Shown here piece by piece: positions 8,957 to 17,180 of a stretch of 64,000 nucleotides of DNA. This stretch comes from Streptomyces sp. CC228A (lineage in GTDB: Bacteria > Actinomycetota > Actinomycetes > Streptomycetales > Streptomycetaceae): the NCBI RefSeq assembly GCF_021390935.1, contig NZ_JAJPUI010000010.1:62001-126000 (forward strand). Direction: 5' to 3'. The position numbers were made by a program, and so were the translations under genes. The stretch's first letter is position 1. Each line of letters begins with the position of its first letter. Under the pieces are notes generated by a model that was given only the letters and a program-made list of their open reading frames with translations, had not been told where the DNA came from and did not search any database.

Positions 8957-9258
8957 GCCTCTTCCTCACGTCGTCAGTCGCCCGCGCCCGTACGCACCGA
9001 GCGGGCCGTGCGTCGGGAACCCGGCGACCCGCCGCCCACCTTCCCGCCGCCCGCCCTTCCTGCCCTTGCCTTCCCGTCCCCGCCTTCCGGGTCTCCCGGC
9101 CCGGCCCGTGACTCCGCCGCCATCCGCCGCGACGCCTCACCCGAGCCGTCGGGCCGTGGAGCGGTGGAGCCGTCGAGCTGTCGAGCTGTCGAGCCGTGGA
9201 GCGGTGGGGCCGTGGGGCCGTGGGCGCCGCAGTGCCGAATGGACTGGAGAAGACCTGG
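8957..9258 (-). other. arsM upstream region
   Basis: No gene. Contains the shared cis motif at 9010-9025 (listed separately) and, at about 9155-9230, a run of 9-bp repeats of the type GTCGAGCTG / GTGGAGCGG. The arsM promoter is expected here; no clear -35/-10 pair was seen. Confidence 0.5.
9010..9025 (-). promoter_or_regulatory. Shared 16-bp cis motif upstream of arsM
   Basis: Plus-strand GCGTCGGGAACCCGGC, identical to 11164-11179 (before the second methyltransferase). Read in the direction of arsM it is GCCGGGTTCCCGACGC, 54 bases before the start codon. It could be an ECF promoter element or a repressor operator. Confidence 0.5.
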
Positions 9259-10182
9259 TCAACGCCCCCGCTGCTCGACGGTCTTCGCGCCCTCCCTCTT
9301 CGCCGCCCTCCCGTAGCGGCGGGCAGCCCAGCCGCCGCCGACGCTCAGCACCACCAAGGCGCCGATGGCCGCCCACAGCATCGGGGAGCCGGGCTGACGC
9401 AGGGCGCCGCCCAGGCCGACCAGGGTGAGCGTGCCCGGCACGATGCCGAGCGCGGTGGCCGTCACGAACGGCAGGAAGCGCACCCCGGACACGCCCGCAC
9501 CATAGTTGACGAGGTTGAAGGGGAACAGCGGCACCAGCCGCATGACCAGTACGGCCAGGAAGCCGCGCCGTGCGAGGAAGTCGTCCAGCCGGGCCAGCCG
9601 CCCCGTTCCCGCGTACCGTTCGACGGCCGGGCGGCCCAGCCGGCGGCCGATACCGAACGACAGGGACGCGCCGGCGGTCGCCCCCACCAGGACGGCCGCC
9701 GCGCCCACCGGCACGCCGAACAGCGCGCCCGCGGTCGCGGACAGCACCGCGCCGGGCAGCAGCCCGGTCACCGCCAGCGCGTAGCACAGGGCGAAGACGA
9801 AGGGGGCCCAGGCGCCGAGTGCGTCGACCCGTTCGCCGACGCCGGCCAGCAGCCGGGCCCCGTCCAGGGCGGCCCACGCCGCCAGGCCGCCGAGCAGCAC
9901 GGCGAACGCCAGCAGCCGCAGCAGGGGGCCCCGCGGCCGCCCCGCCCCGCCGCGCCGGGCTCGGCCCGCGACGGTGCCGTCGGCGCCGGTGCTTCCGGCA
10001 CCGGTGCGGGGGCCGTGCCGTCGCCGGTCGTGCCATCGGTGCCGGTGCCCGTGTCCGGGGCGTGCGGGTCGTGCGGGGCATGGGGTGCGTGGGGGTCGTG
10101 GGGGTCGGCGCTGCGCGGGCTGCCGGTGCCGCCGGTGTCGGTGTCCGTGCCGGTTCCAGGGATCATGCGGGTCCGTCCTCAC
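9259..10182 (-). CDS. TVP38/TMEM64 (DedA/SNARE-associated) family membrane protein
   Basis: A polytopic membrane protein. The family core runs from about residue 125 to 290 and includes GLLPGAVLSATAGALFG, the conserved FxxRxxPLFPFNLVNYGAG-type stretch (VLVMRLVPLFPFNLVNYGAG) and a final helix ALVVLSVGGGWAA. The start is unresolved. The frame opens with GTG at 10182, but its first about 75 codons have poor third-position GC. An overlapping frame starting with ATG at 10166 has much better codon use there (Asp/Thr/Gly/Pro-rich), implying a frame shift near 9930-9965 in a G5C4 tract. TVP38 proteins recur in arsenosugar loci. A transport or membrane-homeostasis role is inferred. Confidence 0.75.
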   Translation of the reverse strand: MRTDPHDPWNRHGHRHRRHRQPAQRRPPRPPRTPCPARPARPGHGHRHRWHDRRRHGPRTGAGSTGADGTVAGRARRGGAGRPRGPLLRLLAFAVLLGGLAAWAALDGARLLAGVGERVDALGAWAPFVFALCYALAVTGLLPGAVLSATAGALFGVPVGAAAVLVGATAGASLSFGIGRRLGRPAVERYAGTGRLARLDDFLARRGFLAVLVMRLVPLFPFNLVNYGAGVSGVRFLPFVTATALGIVPGTLTLVGLGGALRQPGSPMLWAAIGALVVLSVGGGWAARRYGRAAKREGAKTVEQRGR

Positions 10183-10378
10183 GGCTGCGGGCGGCGCCCG
10201 GCCGGGGCGCGGTGCCTGGTGGTGTGTGGGGCCAGTCGGGGCGCGGTGCCAGGTGGTGGGTGGGCCGGTCGGGGCGCGGGGCCCGTAGGTCGGTGGGCCG
10301 GTCGGTGTGGTGCCGGGTGCGGTACGGGGCCGGGCGGACCGCGGGGCGTTCAGCGGTGACGGGTGCGGGCGCCGGCCG

Positions 10379-11137
10379 TCACGGTGCGGTGGGTACGGCG
10401 ACGACCCGCCGCAGCGGGAGTTCCAGTCGGCGCCCGGGGCGCGCCCAGGCGGCGAGGGCGCGTCCGGCCGACGCGGTGCGCTCCGGCGGGACGCCGGGCA
10501 GGTACAGCCCCTCGACCAGCAGCGACACCGCGGCGGGCGTCTCCAGGGCGAGGCGGAACACCCGGCGCTCGTCGGAGCGGACCGTGAAGCCCGCCCCGCG
10601 CAGGACCCCGGCCAGTCCGTCCCGTGCCTGCGGGTTCGGCCACGGCTGGCGGACGGCGCGCAGCGCGCCCATCACCCGCGCCCATCCGAGCAGCCCGCGC
10701 GGGGACAGCCCGGAGCCGGACGGCACCAGCGCGGCCAGCACCCCGCCGGGGCGCAGCACCCGCCGTGCCTCGCTCAGCACCCGCGGCAGGGGCGTGAGCA
10801 CCGGGAGGCACATCGCGGCGCACACCGCTCCCGCTGTGGCCGCGCCGAAGGGCAGGGCGTCGGCCCCGGCCCGGACCAGCGGGCCCCGGCCGCGCCGGGC
10901 GGCCTCCGCGAGCTCCCCCGCGGAGAGGTCCACTCCGACCCAGTCGGCACCGGCCAGTTCCGCGCGGGTGGGTGCCGATCCGCACGCCAGGTCCAGCACG
11001 GGGCCCGGCACGGTCCGCAGGGGCTCGGCCAGCCACGCGTACGGGGACGTCTCGGCCAGCCCGAGCAGCCGCTCGGTGATGCCGGGACGCGCGTCGTGGT
11101 AGGCGCTCACGTACCGGCGCCAGGACCGTTCGTCCAT
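10379..11137 (-). CDS. Class I SAM-dependent methyltransferase
   Basis: A protein of about 252 aa with SAM motif I GPVLDLACGSAPTRAEL, then GVDLSAGEL, ALPFGAATAGAV and VLRPGGVLAALVPSG. The start is the ATG (MDERSW) preceded by GGAAGGAGG; a GTG 15 codons upstream is less likely. It lies between the TVP38 gene and the divergent MerA-like gene, and has the 16-bp motif shared with arsM 27 bases upstream of its start. The substrate is unknown. Given the context, methylation of an arsenical or of a sugar/carboxyl group is possible. Confidence 0.8.
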   Translation of the reverse strand: MDERSWRRYVSAYHDARPGITERLLGLAETSPYAWLAEPLRTVPGPVLDLACGSAPTRAELAGADWVGVDLSAGELAEAARRGRGPLVRAGADALPFGAATAGAVCAAMCLPVLTPLPRVLSEARRVLRPGGVLAALVPSGSGLSPRGLLGWARVMGALRAVRQPWPNPQARDGLAGVLRGAGFTVRSDERRVFRLALETPAAVSLLVEGLYLPGVPPERTASAGRALAAWARPGRRLELPLRRVVAVPTAP

Positions 11138-11163
11138 CACGGCCGCCTCCTTCCGTCCTGACC

Positions 11164-11179
11164 GCGTCGGGAACCCGGC
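11164..11179 (-). promoter_or_regulatory. Shared 16-bp cis motif upstream of second methyltransferase
   Basis: GCGTCGGGAACCCGGC, identical to 9010-9025 upstream of arsM. It forms the left arm of a 14-bp inverted repeat with 11193-11206. Confidence 0.5.
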
Positions 11180-11555
11180 CACCCTGCCTCATGCCGGGTT
11201 CCCGACCCGTGCTACCCCGCGCCGGGAACCCGGCCGGTGCACCCGGTCATTCCCGCCGGGGCCCTCGTTCCCGTCCCTGCCCCCGTTCCCTCCACGCCCT
11301 CCACCCCGTCCCTGCCCCCGTTCCCTCCACGCCCGCGTTCCCGTTCCTGCCCCGTACGTCTCCCGCGGCCCGGCCGCAGCATGCACCGCCCGCACGCGAG
11401 GAACCCGGCCACACACGGCACAGAAGGCGCGCGAGGCCACAGAGGGCACGCGAGGGCGCCGAAGGCACGCGGGCACGGGAGGCAGGCGTGGAAAGGGGGG
11501 CACACGAGGAAGGGGGGATGGGAAGAGGAGGAGAAGGGAAGGCGCCACGGGGCAT

Positions 11556-11571
11556 GGCGGGTTTCCGACGC
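11556..11571 (+). promoter_or_regulatory. Shared cis motif upstream of MerA-like gene
   Basis: GGCGGGTTTCCGACGC, 14 of 16 bases identical to the transcription-oriented arsM motif GCCGGGTTCCCGACGC, 70 bases upstream of the ATG at 11642. Confidence 0.45.
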
Positions 11572-11641
11572 AGCAGGGAGCCGGAGAGCAGGACACAGCA
11601 CCACCGAGCGGGCCCAAGCGGCGGAATGAGGGAATCCACCC

Positions 11642-13063
11642 ATGAGCAGTGCACGCGCGTACGACCTCGTGGTCATCGGGGGCGGCAGCGCCGGCCTGAC
11701 GGCCGCCCGCACCGCGGGCCGTTTCGGCGCCCGCACCCTGCTGGTGGAGCGCGACCGGCTGGGCGGCGACTGCCTGTGGACCGGCTGCGTGCCCAGCAAG
11801 GCGCTGCTGCACGTGGCCGCCGAGGTGCACGCGGCCCGCGGGGTCGACCGCTACGGGCTCGCCGCGCCCGCCGGCCCCGCCGACCTGGCCGCCGTGATGC
11901 GGGACGTCAAGGGCGCCATCGCGGCCATCGAGCCGCACGACTCGCCCGAGGCCCTGCGGCCGTTCGGCGTGGAGGTGGCGTACGGCCCGGCCGTCTTCAC
12001 CGGCCCCCGCACGCTGTCGGTCGGCGAGCGGCGGGTCTCCTTCCGGTACGCGCTGGTCGCGACCGGTTCCGCGCCCGCCCTCGCCCCGGTGCCGGGTCTC
12101 GCCGAGGCCGCGCCGCTGACCAGTGACTCCGTGTGGGACCTGGAGCGGCTGCCGGAGCGGCTCGCGGTGCTGGGCGGCGGCCCCATCGGCTGCGAGCTGG
12201 CGCAGGCCCTCGGCCGGCTCGGGTCCCGGGTGACGCTCGTCGAGGCGCAGGACCGGCTGCTGCCCCGCGAGGAACCCGACGCCTCCCGGGTCGTACGGGA
12301 ACGGCTGGAGGCCGAGGGGGTGACCGTCCTGACCGGGTACCAGGTGGAGAAGGTCGCCGACGGCGCCCTGCACGGCCCCGGCGGCGAGACCGTCCCGTAC
12401 GACGCGCTCCTCGCGGTCACCGGGCGCCGCCCCCGCACGGACGGCCTGGACCCGGCGGCGGCCGGGGTGGAGGTGGACGGCCGCGGCCACATCCGCGTCG
12501 ACGACCGGCTGCGCACCACCAACCCCCGGGTGTTCGCGGCCGGGGACGTGACCGGCACGTCGGCGTTCACGCACCTGGGCGGCGTCCAGGGCGGCACCGC
12601 CGCCACCAACGCGCTGCTCGGGCCGGTGCGCCGCATCGACCACCGGGCGGTCCCGTGGGTGACGTACACCGACCCGGAGGTGGCCCGCGTCGGGCTGACC
12701 GCCGACGAGGGCCGCGCGGCGCACGGCGACCGGGTGCGGGTCCGCACGCTGCGGCACGACCGCGTGGACCGGGCCGTCGCCGACGGCCGCACCGAGGGCT
12801 TCACCACCCTGGTGCTCGACCCGCGGGGCCGCGTCGTCGGAGCGACCGTGGTGGCACCGCGCGCCGGGGAGACCATCGCGCACCTGGCGACCGCGGTAAG
12901 GCTCGGCTGGACGGCGTCGCGGTACGCGGGGACCGTCCACCCGTACCCGACGTACGCCGACGGGCCGTGGCACGCCGCGATCCTCGACGTGCACCAGCGG
13001 CTGGCCCGGCACAGCCGGGTCATCGGCGGCCTCGTCGGGCTGCGGCGGCGGGTGCGCCCGTGA
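11642..13063 (+). CDS. MerA/dihydrolipoamide-dehydrogenase-like pyridine nucleotide-disulfide oxidoreductase
   Basis: A 473-aa FAD enzyme with the N-terminal dinucleotide motif VIGGGSAGLTAA, the redox-active disulfide GDCLWTGCVPSKALL (two Cys), the NAD(P)H motif VLGGGPIGCELAQALG, the FAD motif VFAAGDVTGTSAF, and a dimerisation domain with the active HPYPTY motif. It lacks the N-terminal HMA domain and the C-terminal Cys pair of true mercuric reductase, so mercury reduction is not indicated. FAD-containing reductases of this type occur in arsenosugar loci. Reduction of an arsenical or its thiol carrier is inferred. ATG 11642 directly follows the control region. Confidence 0.87.
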   Translation: MSSARAYDLVVIGGGSAGLTAARTAGRFGARTLLVERDRLGGDCLWTGCVPSKALLHVAAEVHAARGVDRYGLAAPAGPADLAAVMRDVKGAIAAIEPHDSPEALRPFGVEVAYGPAVFTGPRTLSVGERRVSFRYALVATGSAPALAPVPGLAEAAPLTSDSVWDLERLPERLAVLGGGPIGCELAQALGRLGSRVTLVEAQDRLLPREEPDASRVVRERLEAEGVTVLTGYQVEKVADGALHGPGGETVPYDALLAVTGRRPRTDGLDPAAAGVEVDGRGHIRVDDRLRTTNPRVFAAGDVTGTSAFTHLGGVQGGTAATNALLGPVRRIDHRAVPWVTYTDPEVARVGLTADEGRAAHGDRVRVRTLRHDRVDRAVADGRTEGFTTLVLDPRGRVVGATVVAPRAGETIAHLATAVRLGWTASRYAGTVHPYPTYADGPWHAAILDVHQRLARHSRVIGGLVGLRRRVRP

Positions 13064-13220
13064 CCGGGGAGGTCCGCCCTCCGCGGGGGCGGCCGGGCCC
13101 GCCCGGACGGGGACGCGCCCGGCGGACGCGTACGGGCGCGGGCCCTCGGCGGACGCGTACGGGCGCGGGGCGCGCGGCGCCCGCATCAGTAGCAGGCACG
13201 GCACAAGGGGAGGAACCCAC
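13064..13220 (+). repeat. Short spacer with a 21-bp direct repeat
   Basis: The two copies at 13121-13141 and 13148-13168 share GGCGGACGCGTACGGGCGCG. The phosphorylase RBS (GGGGAGGAA) is at its end. No gene. Confidence 0.5.
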
Positions 13221-14009
13221 ATGCGCATCGGTGTCATCACCGGCTCGGGCAGCTATGCCTGGCCCCACCTGGACGACGCGTCCGACGAGACGGTCGGCAC
13301 GGAGTACGGCGACGTGCCCGTCACCCGGGGGCGGCTCAAGGGGACCGAGATCGTGCAGCTGTCCCGGCACGGCGCACAGCACCACCGCCTGTCCCACCAG
13401 GTCGACCACAAGGCCAACCTCGCGGCCCTGCGCGCCTGTTCCGTGGACGGCGTGATCTCGCTGACGGTGTGCGGGGCGGCTGACGCGGGCGCCGCGCCCG
13501 GCTCGCTCGTGGTCTTCGACGACCTGTACTTCCCGTCGAACAGGCTGCCCGACGGCTCGCCGTGCACGTGGTTCACGGCGCCCGGCGAGGCCGGCCGGGG
13601 GCACTGGATCTTCGACAGGCCCTTCAGCGAGCCGCTGCGGCGCGCCCTGCTCGCCGGCGCGGAGGGCCTCGGCGTGCCCGTCCTGGCGGGCGGGGTGTAC
13701 GGGCACGTCGACGGGCCCCGGTTCAACACGCGCAGCGAGATCGCGGCACTGGCGGCCGCCGGGGTCACGGCGGTCAGCCAGACCGCGGGCCCGGAAGTCG
13801 TCCTGGCGGGGGAGGCGGAACTCCCCCTGGCCCTCGTCGGCTTCGTCACCGACTACGCCAACGGCGTGGCCCCCGAACCGGAGCCGGTGGAAGCGCTGCT
13901 GGAGCGCATGGCCGCCAGCAAGGGCGTCTTCGCGGAGCTCGTGGGGCGGGCGGTGTCGGGGCTGGAGGCGGTGGAACCGGCCGGATTCGTCTACCGGTTC
14001 GGGTCATGA
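13221..14009 (+). CDS. 5'-methylthioadenosine/purine nucleoside phosphorylase family protein
   Basis: A 262-aa family-2 nucleoside phosphorylase. Visible signatures are the phosphate loop IGVITGSGSY, SRHGAQHHRLSHQVDHKAN (RHGxxH...N.RAN-type), GGVYGHVDGPRFNTRSEI and FVTDYANGV. The Asp in TDY corresponds to the adenine-selecting residue of MTA phosphorylases, although the second Asp of TDYD is Ala. In this neighbourhood a 5'-arsenical adenosine, formally an MTA analogue, is a plausible substrate, giving adenine and an arsenosugar 1-phosphate. That is inference. The glycosyltransferase ATG overlaps its stop (ATGA). Confidence 0.85.
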   Translation: MRIGVITGSGSYAWPHLDDASDETVGTEYGDVPVTRGRLKGTEIVQLSRHGAQHHRLSHQVDHKANLAALRACSVDGVISLTVCGAADAGAAPGSLVVFDDLYFPSNRLPDGSPCTWFTAPGEAGRGHWIFDRPFSEPLRRALLAGAEGLGVPVLAGGVYGHVDGPRFNTRSEIAALAAAGVTAVSQTAGPEVVLAGEAELPLALVGFVTDYANGVAPEPEPVEALLERMAASKGVFAELVGRAVSGLEAVEPAGFVYRFGS

Positions 14010-14839
14010 GCGGCCCGCACCGCGAGAAGTCCGGAAACGGCTCGGGGCCCGCGCCCGCGGCCCCGCTGCCGACCGTGTCGATCGTCGTGCCGGTGCTGAA
14101 CGAGGAGGACACGATCGTGGCGGCGGTGCGCCGGCTGCGGCGCGACTTCCCCGGCTGCGAGCTCGTCGTGGTCGACGGCGGGTCCACGGACGCGACCGCG
14201 GAACTGGCCGCGCCGCACGCCACCCTCGTACGCAGCGAGCGGGGCAGGGCCCGGCAGATGAACGCCGGCGCCCGGCACTGCACCGGGGACGTGCTCTGGT
14301 TCGTCCACGTCGACACGGAGATCGCGCCCGCCGCGCTGGACCAGATCCGCACGGCGATGTCCGACCCGCGGGTGGTGGGCGGCGGGCTGACCCTGCGCTT
14401 CGACCGCCGCAGCCCTGGCCTGGACTACCTCGCGTACACGTCCAACGCGCGCGCCCGGCACCTGCGGCACATCTTCGGCGACCAGGCCATGTTCGTCCGG
14501 CGCGGCGTCTTCGACGAGCTCGGCGGCTTCCCGGACCTGGCCATCATGGAGGACCTGGAGATGTCCCGCCGCCTCGACCGGCGCGGCCGGCTGGCGCTGC
14601 TGCCCGCCACGTCCACGGCGTCGGCGCGGCGCCTCGTCGCGCACGGCGTGTGGCGGATGACCGTGTTCATGCAGTACCTGAAGGTGCTGTACTTCGCGGG
14701 CGTCGACCCGGAACGCATCGGCCGGCGCTACGCGGCGGGCCCGCCCCGCCTCCTGCGGCGCCGCCCGCCACGCCGCCCGGACGGCGGGCGGAACCGGCGC
14801 CTCCCACGTGCCGTGCCGGCGGACCGGCCGCGGCCCTGA
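14006..14839 (+). CDS. Arsenosugar-type family 2 glycosyltransferase
   Basis: A 277-aa GT-A glycosyltransferase: VSIVVPVLNEEDTI, the DXD-like area VVVDGGSTDAT, then GRARQMNAGARHCTGDVLWF and VHVDTEI, GDQAMFVRRGVF and MEDLEMSRRL. This pattern, notably GRARQMNAGA, matches the small glycosyltransferase family (TIGR04283) named from arsenosugar gene neighbourhoods. It overlaps the phosphorylase stop by four bases, so the two are co-translated. It probably attaches or rearranges a sugar or aglycone on the arsenical. The last about 35 residues are Arg/Pro-rich. Confidence 0.83.
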   Translation: MSGPHREKSGNGSGPAPAAPLPTVSIVVPVLNEEDTIVAAVRRLRRDFPGCELVVVDGGSTDATAELAAPHATLVRSERGRARQMNAGARHCTGDVLWFVHVDTEIAPAALDQIRTAMSDPRVVGGGLTLRFDRRSPGLDYLAYTSNARARHLRHIFGDQAMFVRRGVFDELGGFPDLAIMEDLEMSRRLDRRGRLALLPATSTASARRLVAHGVWRMTVFMQYLKVLYFAGVDPERIGRRYAAGPPRLLRRRPPRRPDGGRNRRLPRAVPADRPRP

Positions 14840-15263
14840 CCCCGTGCCGGCGGACCGGCCGCGGCTCTGCCGCCGCGGCGGCGGACGGCTGCGGCACTGC
14901 TCCCGTGGCGGCGGGCGGCCGCGGTTCGACGGCCGCCCGGGCTCGCGCGTACGGCCGCCGGCTCCGGTCCGCGGCCCGGACGGCGATGCGGGCCCCGGCC
15001 CACGGGCGCCGCGGGCTCGGGTCCCGCCGCCCCCGCGCCGCCCCGGTCCGCCCCGCGCCGCGCCTCCGTCCTCCGCACTCCTCCGTCCATGGCCCGCCTC
15101 AGCCCGCACCGCGGCCTGACCGCACCGCCACAGGTCGCGGCCGGGCCGGCACCGCCCCCCAGCCCGTCCGGCACCGCCCCCCCAACCCGTCCGGCACCGC
15201 CCCCGACCCGTCCGGCACCACCACCGGAACACGCCCCTTCCGTACACCCTTTGGAGACAGCTC
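14840..15263 (+). other. Intergenic spacer before the phosphoesterase-radical SAM gene
   Basis: About 420 GC-rich bases without a gene. It contains near repeats GTGCCGGCGGACCGGCCGCGG (14812 and 14843 areas) and CCCGTCCGGCACCGCCCCC units (15165-15220). The next gene has a good GGAG ribosome site just before 15264. Confidence 0.4.
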
Positions 15264-16940
15264 ATGCGGATCGCAGTATGCGGCGGCCCCTACGGCAACC
15301 CGTACGCCCTCCGGGCCTTCGTGGACGACGCCCGCGCCCGCGGCGCCCAGCGCCTCTACTGCCTGGGCGACCTGGGCGGCTTCGGCGCGGAGGTGGACGC
15401 CCTGTGGCCGATCCTCACCGGCGCCGACGTCACCTGCGTGGCGGGCAACTACGACGTGGCCGTCGCCCGCGGCGACACGGACTGCGGCTGCGGCTACCGC
15501 GACCCGAAGGACAACGAGTTCGCCCAGCTCATCTACGACCACACGCTGGCCACCACCAGCCGCGACTTCGCCGCCTGGATGGGGGCGCTGCCCACCGAGC
15601 GCCGGGAGACCCTCGGCGGGGTCGACGTGCACATGGTGCACGGGTCCACCCTCGCCCTGAACGACTTCTGGTGGGAGTCGCTGCCGGAGGAGCAGCACCG
15701 GCTGCGGGCGGCGGCCTCCGGCGCCGGCGTCGTCCTGTGCACCCACAGCGGGCTGCCCTGGCAGAAGCGGGTCGACGACACCCTCGTCGTGAACGTCGGA
15801 GTGCTCGGCAAGCCGGCCAACGACGGGAAGCGGAACGTCTGGTACGCGCTGCTCGACCTCGACGAGGGGCGCGCCGAGGCGGAACTCGTCCCCCTGGACT
15901 ACGACTGGCGGGCGCAGGCCGCCTCCATGCGGGCCGCGGGGCTGCCCGAGGTGTTCGTCGAGACCATCGAGACCGGCTGGTGGACCACCTGCCTGGAGGT
16001 GCTGCCGCCGGCGGAGCGCTCCCGCGGCCGCTACCACCTCTACCGCTCCACGCTGCCCACCGGCTTCCGCCCCGCCGACGACGGCTGGGGCTCCGCGCCG
16101 GGCGCGGACCTCTCGGAGGACCGGCCGGTCGTGCCGCTCTTCGGCAGCGCGTACTTCCCGTCCCGCCTGTGGCTCTACACCAACTTCCACTGCAACCTGG
16201 CCTGCGACTACTGCGCCGTCGCCTCGTCCCCCAAGGCGGCGCCGCGCGTGCTGACGGCGGACCACTTCCGCGGGCTCGTCGACGAGGCGGTCGCCGCGGG
16301 CTTCGCCGAGCTGTACGTGACGGGGGGCGAGCCCTTCCTGCACCCGGACATCGTGGCCCTGCTCGACTACGCCTCCGCGCAGCTCCCCACGGTCGTCATG
16401 ACCAACGCCATGCTGCTGCGCGGCCGCAGGGCGCAGGGACTGGGGGACCTCGCCGGGCGCAAGCTGACCGTGCAGACCTCGCTGGACGGGGCCACGGCCG
16501 CCACCCACGACCGGCACCGCGGCGCGGGCTCCTGGCAGCGCACCGTCGCCGGTATCCGCCACCTGATCGACCTGGGGCTGCCGCCGCGGGTCGCGCTCAC
16601 CGAGACGCCCGAGAACACCGCGGAGGTCCCCGCGACCGCTGCCCTGCTGGCCGGGCTCGGACTGCCGGAGGACCACTTCGCGGTGCGGCCGCTGCTGCGG
16701 CGCGGGTTCGCCGAGACCGGCGTGGAGATCGGCGAGGACACGTCCGTGCCCGAGCTGACGGTGAGCGGGGACGGCCTGCACTGGCACCCCGCGGGCGCCG
16801 ACACGGCCACCAGCCCGGACATGCACCTGGCGCCCGCGGGCACACCGCTGGAGCGGGGCAAGCAGCTCGTCACCGAACGGTTCTTCGCGGCCCGCCTGGC
16901 GGACGGCAGCCTCCCCCGCCCGGTCCACTGCGCCATCTGA
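15264..16940 (+). CDS. Metallophosphoesterase-radical SAM fusion protein
   Basis: A 558-aa two-domain protein. Residues 1 to about 235 form a calcineurin-like metallophosphoesterase (CLGDLGGFG, VAGNYD, MVHGS, CTHSG, NVGVLGKP, supplying the metal Asp/Asn/His ligands). Residues about 300-558 form a radical SAM domain with the [4Fe-4S] motif CNLACDYC (CxxxCxxC), the SAM-binding YVTGGEPFLHPD and the strand TVQTSLDGATAATHDRHRG. It ends in a single Cys (VHCAI). It lies where an ArsS-type radical SAM enzyme would be expected. The inferred role is 5'-deoxyadenosylation of dimethylarsenite, with the phosphatase half acting on the sugar phosphate released later. The fusion architecture is unusual. Confidence 0.85.
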   Translation: MRIAVCGGPYGNPYALRAFVDDARARGAQRLYCLGDLGGFGAEVDALWPILTGADVTCVAGNYDVAVARGDTDCGCGYRDPKDNEFAQLIYDHTLATTSRDFAAWMGALPTERRETLGGVDVHMVHGSTLALNDFWWESLPEEQHRLRAAASGAGVVLCTHSGLPWQKRVDDTLVVNVGVLGKPANDGKRNVWYALLDLDEGRAEAELVPLDYDWRAQAASMRAAGLPEVFVETIETGWWTTCLEVLPPAERSRGRYHLYRSTLPTGFRPADDGWGSAPGADLSEDRPVVPLFGSAYFPSRLWLYTNFHCNLACDYCAVASSPKAAPRVLTADHFRGLVDEAVAAGFAELYVTGGEPFLHPDIVALLDYASAQLPTVVMTNAMLLRGRRAQGLGDLAGRKLTVQTSLDGATAATHDRHRGAGSWQRTVAGIRHLIDLGLPPRVALTETPENTAEVPATAALLAGLGLPEDHFAVRPLLRRGFAETGVEIGEDTSVPELTVSGDGLHWHPAGADTATSPDMHLAPAGTPLERGKQLVTERFFAARLADGSLPRPVHCAI

Positions 16941-16965
16941 CCACTGCGCCATCTGACCACTGCCC
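16926..16965 (+). repeat. 16-bp tandem duplication across the stop codon
   Basis: CACTGCGCCATCTGAC is repeated back to back over the end of the phosphoesterase-radical SAM gene (the stop is in the first copy), with a partial third copy. The following 200 bases to the flavoprotein are GC-rich with GCAGAACC triplications and no gene. Confidence 0.5.
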
Positions 16966-17180
16966 CAACTGCCGCCCGCCCCTGACGCGGCCCTGTCCCC
17001 GGCCCCGGCCCCACCCCGGCTCCGTCCGACGCCCGGCCGCACCACCGCACCGCACCACCACGCGGCGCCGCACCGCACCGCACCGCACCGCCCCGAGCAG
17101 CGCCCCCAGCGCACCACCGCACCACTGCAGAGCCGCAGAACCGCAGAACCGCAGAACCGCAACCGAAAGGCCCCACGCCC

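Larger units (their letters stand above)
11138..11641. promoter_or_regulatory. Divergent control region of the arsenic locus
   Basis: Five hundred bases without a gene. It begins with a long inverted repeat: GTCGGGAACCCGGC at 11166-11179 and its exact complement at 11193-11206, 13-base loop. The left arm is part of the motif shared with arsM. A third, two-mismatch copy stands at 11556-11571, 70 bases before the MerA-like gene. The middle is pyrimidine-rich (CCCGTTCCCTCCACGCC repeats), then a purine-rich AGG/GGA tract at 11490-11550. Confidence 0.55.

Noticed and set aside
11642-13063. Mercuric reductase
   Set aside because: No N-terminal HMA domain and no C-terminal vicinal cysteines, and no other mer genes; only the general MerA/Lpd-type fold is supported.
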